From the NCBI GenBank assembly GCA_003151375.1, contig PLXI01000233.1, forward strand, positions 2,133 through 7,805: a stretch of DNA of 5,673 bases. Direction: 5' to 3'. Positions 5,582 through 5,673 of the stretch are shown here, piece by piece. Within the stretch, counting starts at the first letter, position 1. Each line of letters begins with the position of its first letter. This stretch comes from Hyphomicrobiales bacterium. GTDB lineage: Bacteria > Pseudomonadota > Alphaproteobacteria > Rhizobiales > Aestuariivirgaceae. The translations under genes were made by a program, and so were the position numbers. The notes below the pieces were generated by a model. That model saw only the letters and a program-made list of their open reading frames with translations, was not told the DNA's origin and did no database searches.

Positions 5582-5673
5582 ACTAGTATTTCTGTAGCCC
5601 AGTATACAGAATCCGTCATTTCGGGCAGTATTACTCATCTTAAGCAGTAGGGGGCTTTGGGTGAAAACGTTTT
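5582..5673. other. Intergenic end of the window
   Basis: This stretch of 92 bases after the oxygenase stop has no complete gene. It contains a 7-base inverted repeat, TTCTGTA (5590-5596) and TACAGAA (5605-5611), around an 8-base spacer. There is no T run after the second arm, so it is not a classical terminator. A GTG at 5661, six bases after GGGGG, opens a frame (V-K-T-F) that runs off the window edge and could begin another plus-strand gene. Confidence 0.5.

Noticed and set aside
5661..5673. Start of a new gene at GTG 5661
   Set aside because: Only four codons are visible. The GGGGG six bases upstream is suggestive, but this cannot be called as a gene without the following sequence.

Overview
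The window looks like chromosomal DNA from an alphaproteobacterium of moderate GC content, most likely near Rhizobiales/Hyphomicrobiales. The evidence is the L32 protein sequence (PHHIDLK-type, cysteine-free), the alphaproteobacterial forms of IspG and MtgA, and the neighbourhood farnesyl diphosphate synthase / mtgA / rpmF, which I recall as common in that group. There are no mobile elements, CRISPR arrays, tRNAs or rRNAs, and coding density is high.

Layout. (1) Bases 2-856 carry the 3' part of ispG, an iron-sulfur enzyme of the MEP isoprenoid pathway. (2) Overlapping its end on the same strand is a permuted papain-fold hydrolase of the YiiX/NlpC-P60 type (834-1580). (3) Facing it, with overlapping 3' ends, is a minus-strand prenyl synthase predicted to make farnesyl diphosphate (1558-2418, or from 2463). 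(4) mtgA (2457-3158) runs divergently from it and encodes a membrane-anchored peptidoglycan glycosyltransferase. The two start regions touch or overlap. (5) rpmF (3240-3425, ribosomal protein L32) follows and ends in a strong intrinsic terminator (3463-3493). (6) A two-gene operon fills the right side: a BioF2/CelD-like GNAT acyltransferase (3552-4658) coupled by an ATGA overlap to a JmjC/cupin_8-type Fe(II)/2-oxoglutarate oxygenase (4655-5581). (7) The last 92 bases are intergenic, with a small inverted repeat and possibly the first codons of another gene.

How the genes fit together. The left half is about isoprenoids and the cell envelope: IspG helps make the C5 units, the prenyl synthase joins them to C15, and C15 is the precursor of the undecaprenyl carrier that supplies lipid II to MtgA. 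The hydrolase belongs to a superfamily that often acts on peptidoglycan or lipids, but its substrate is unknown. The right-hand pair has no evident link to this pathway and is separated from it by the rpmF terminator. It is the part of the window most likely to hold undescribed biology. The oxygenase keeps a complete Fe(II)/2-oxoglutarate binding set at the same spacing as the human asparaginyl hydroxylase FIH, so it should be an active enzyme with an unknown substrate.
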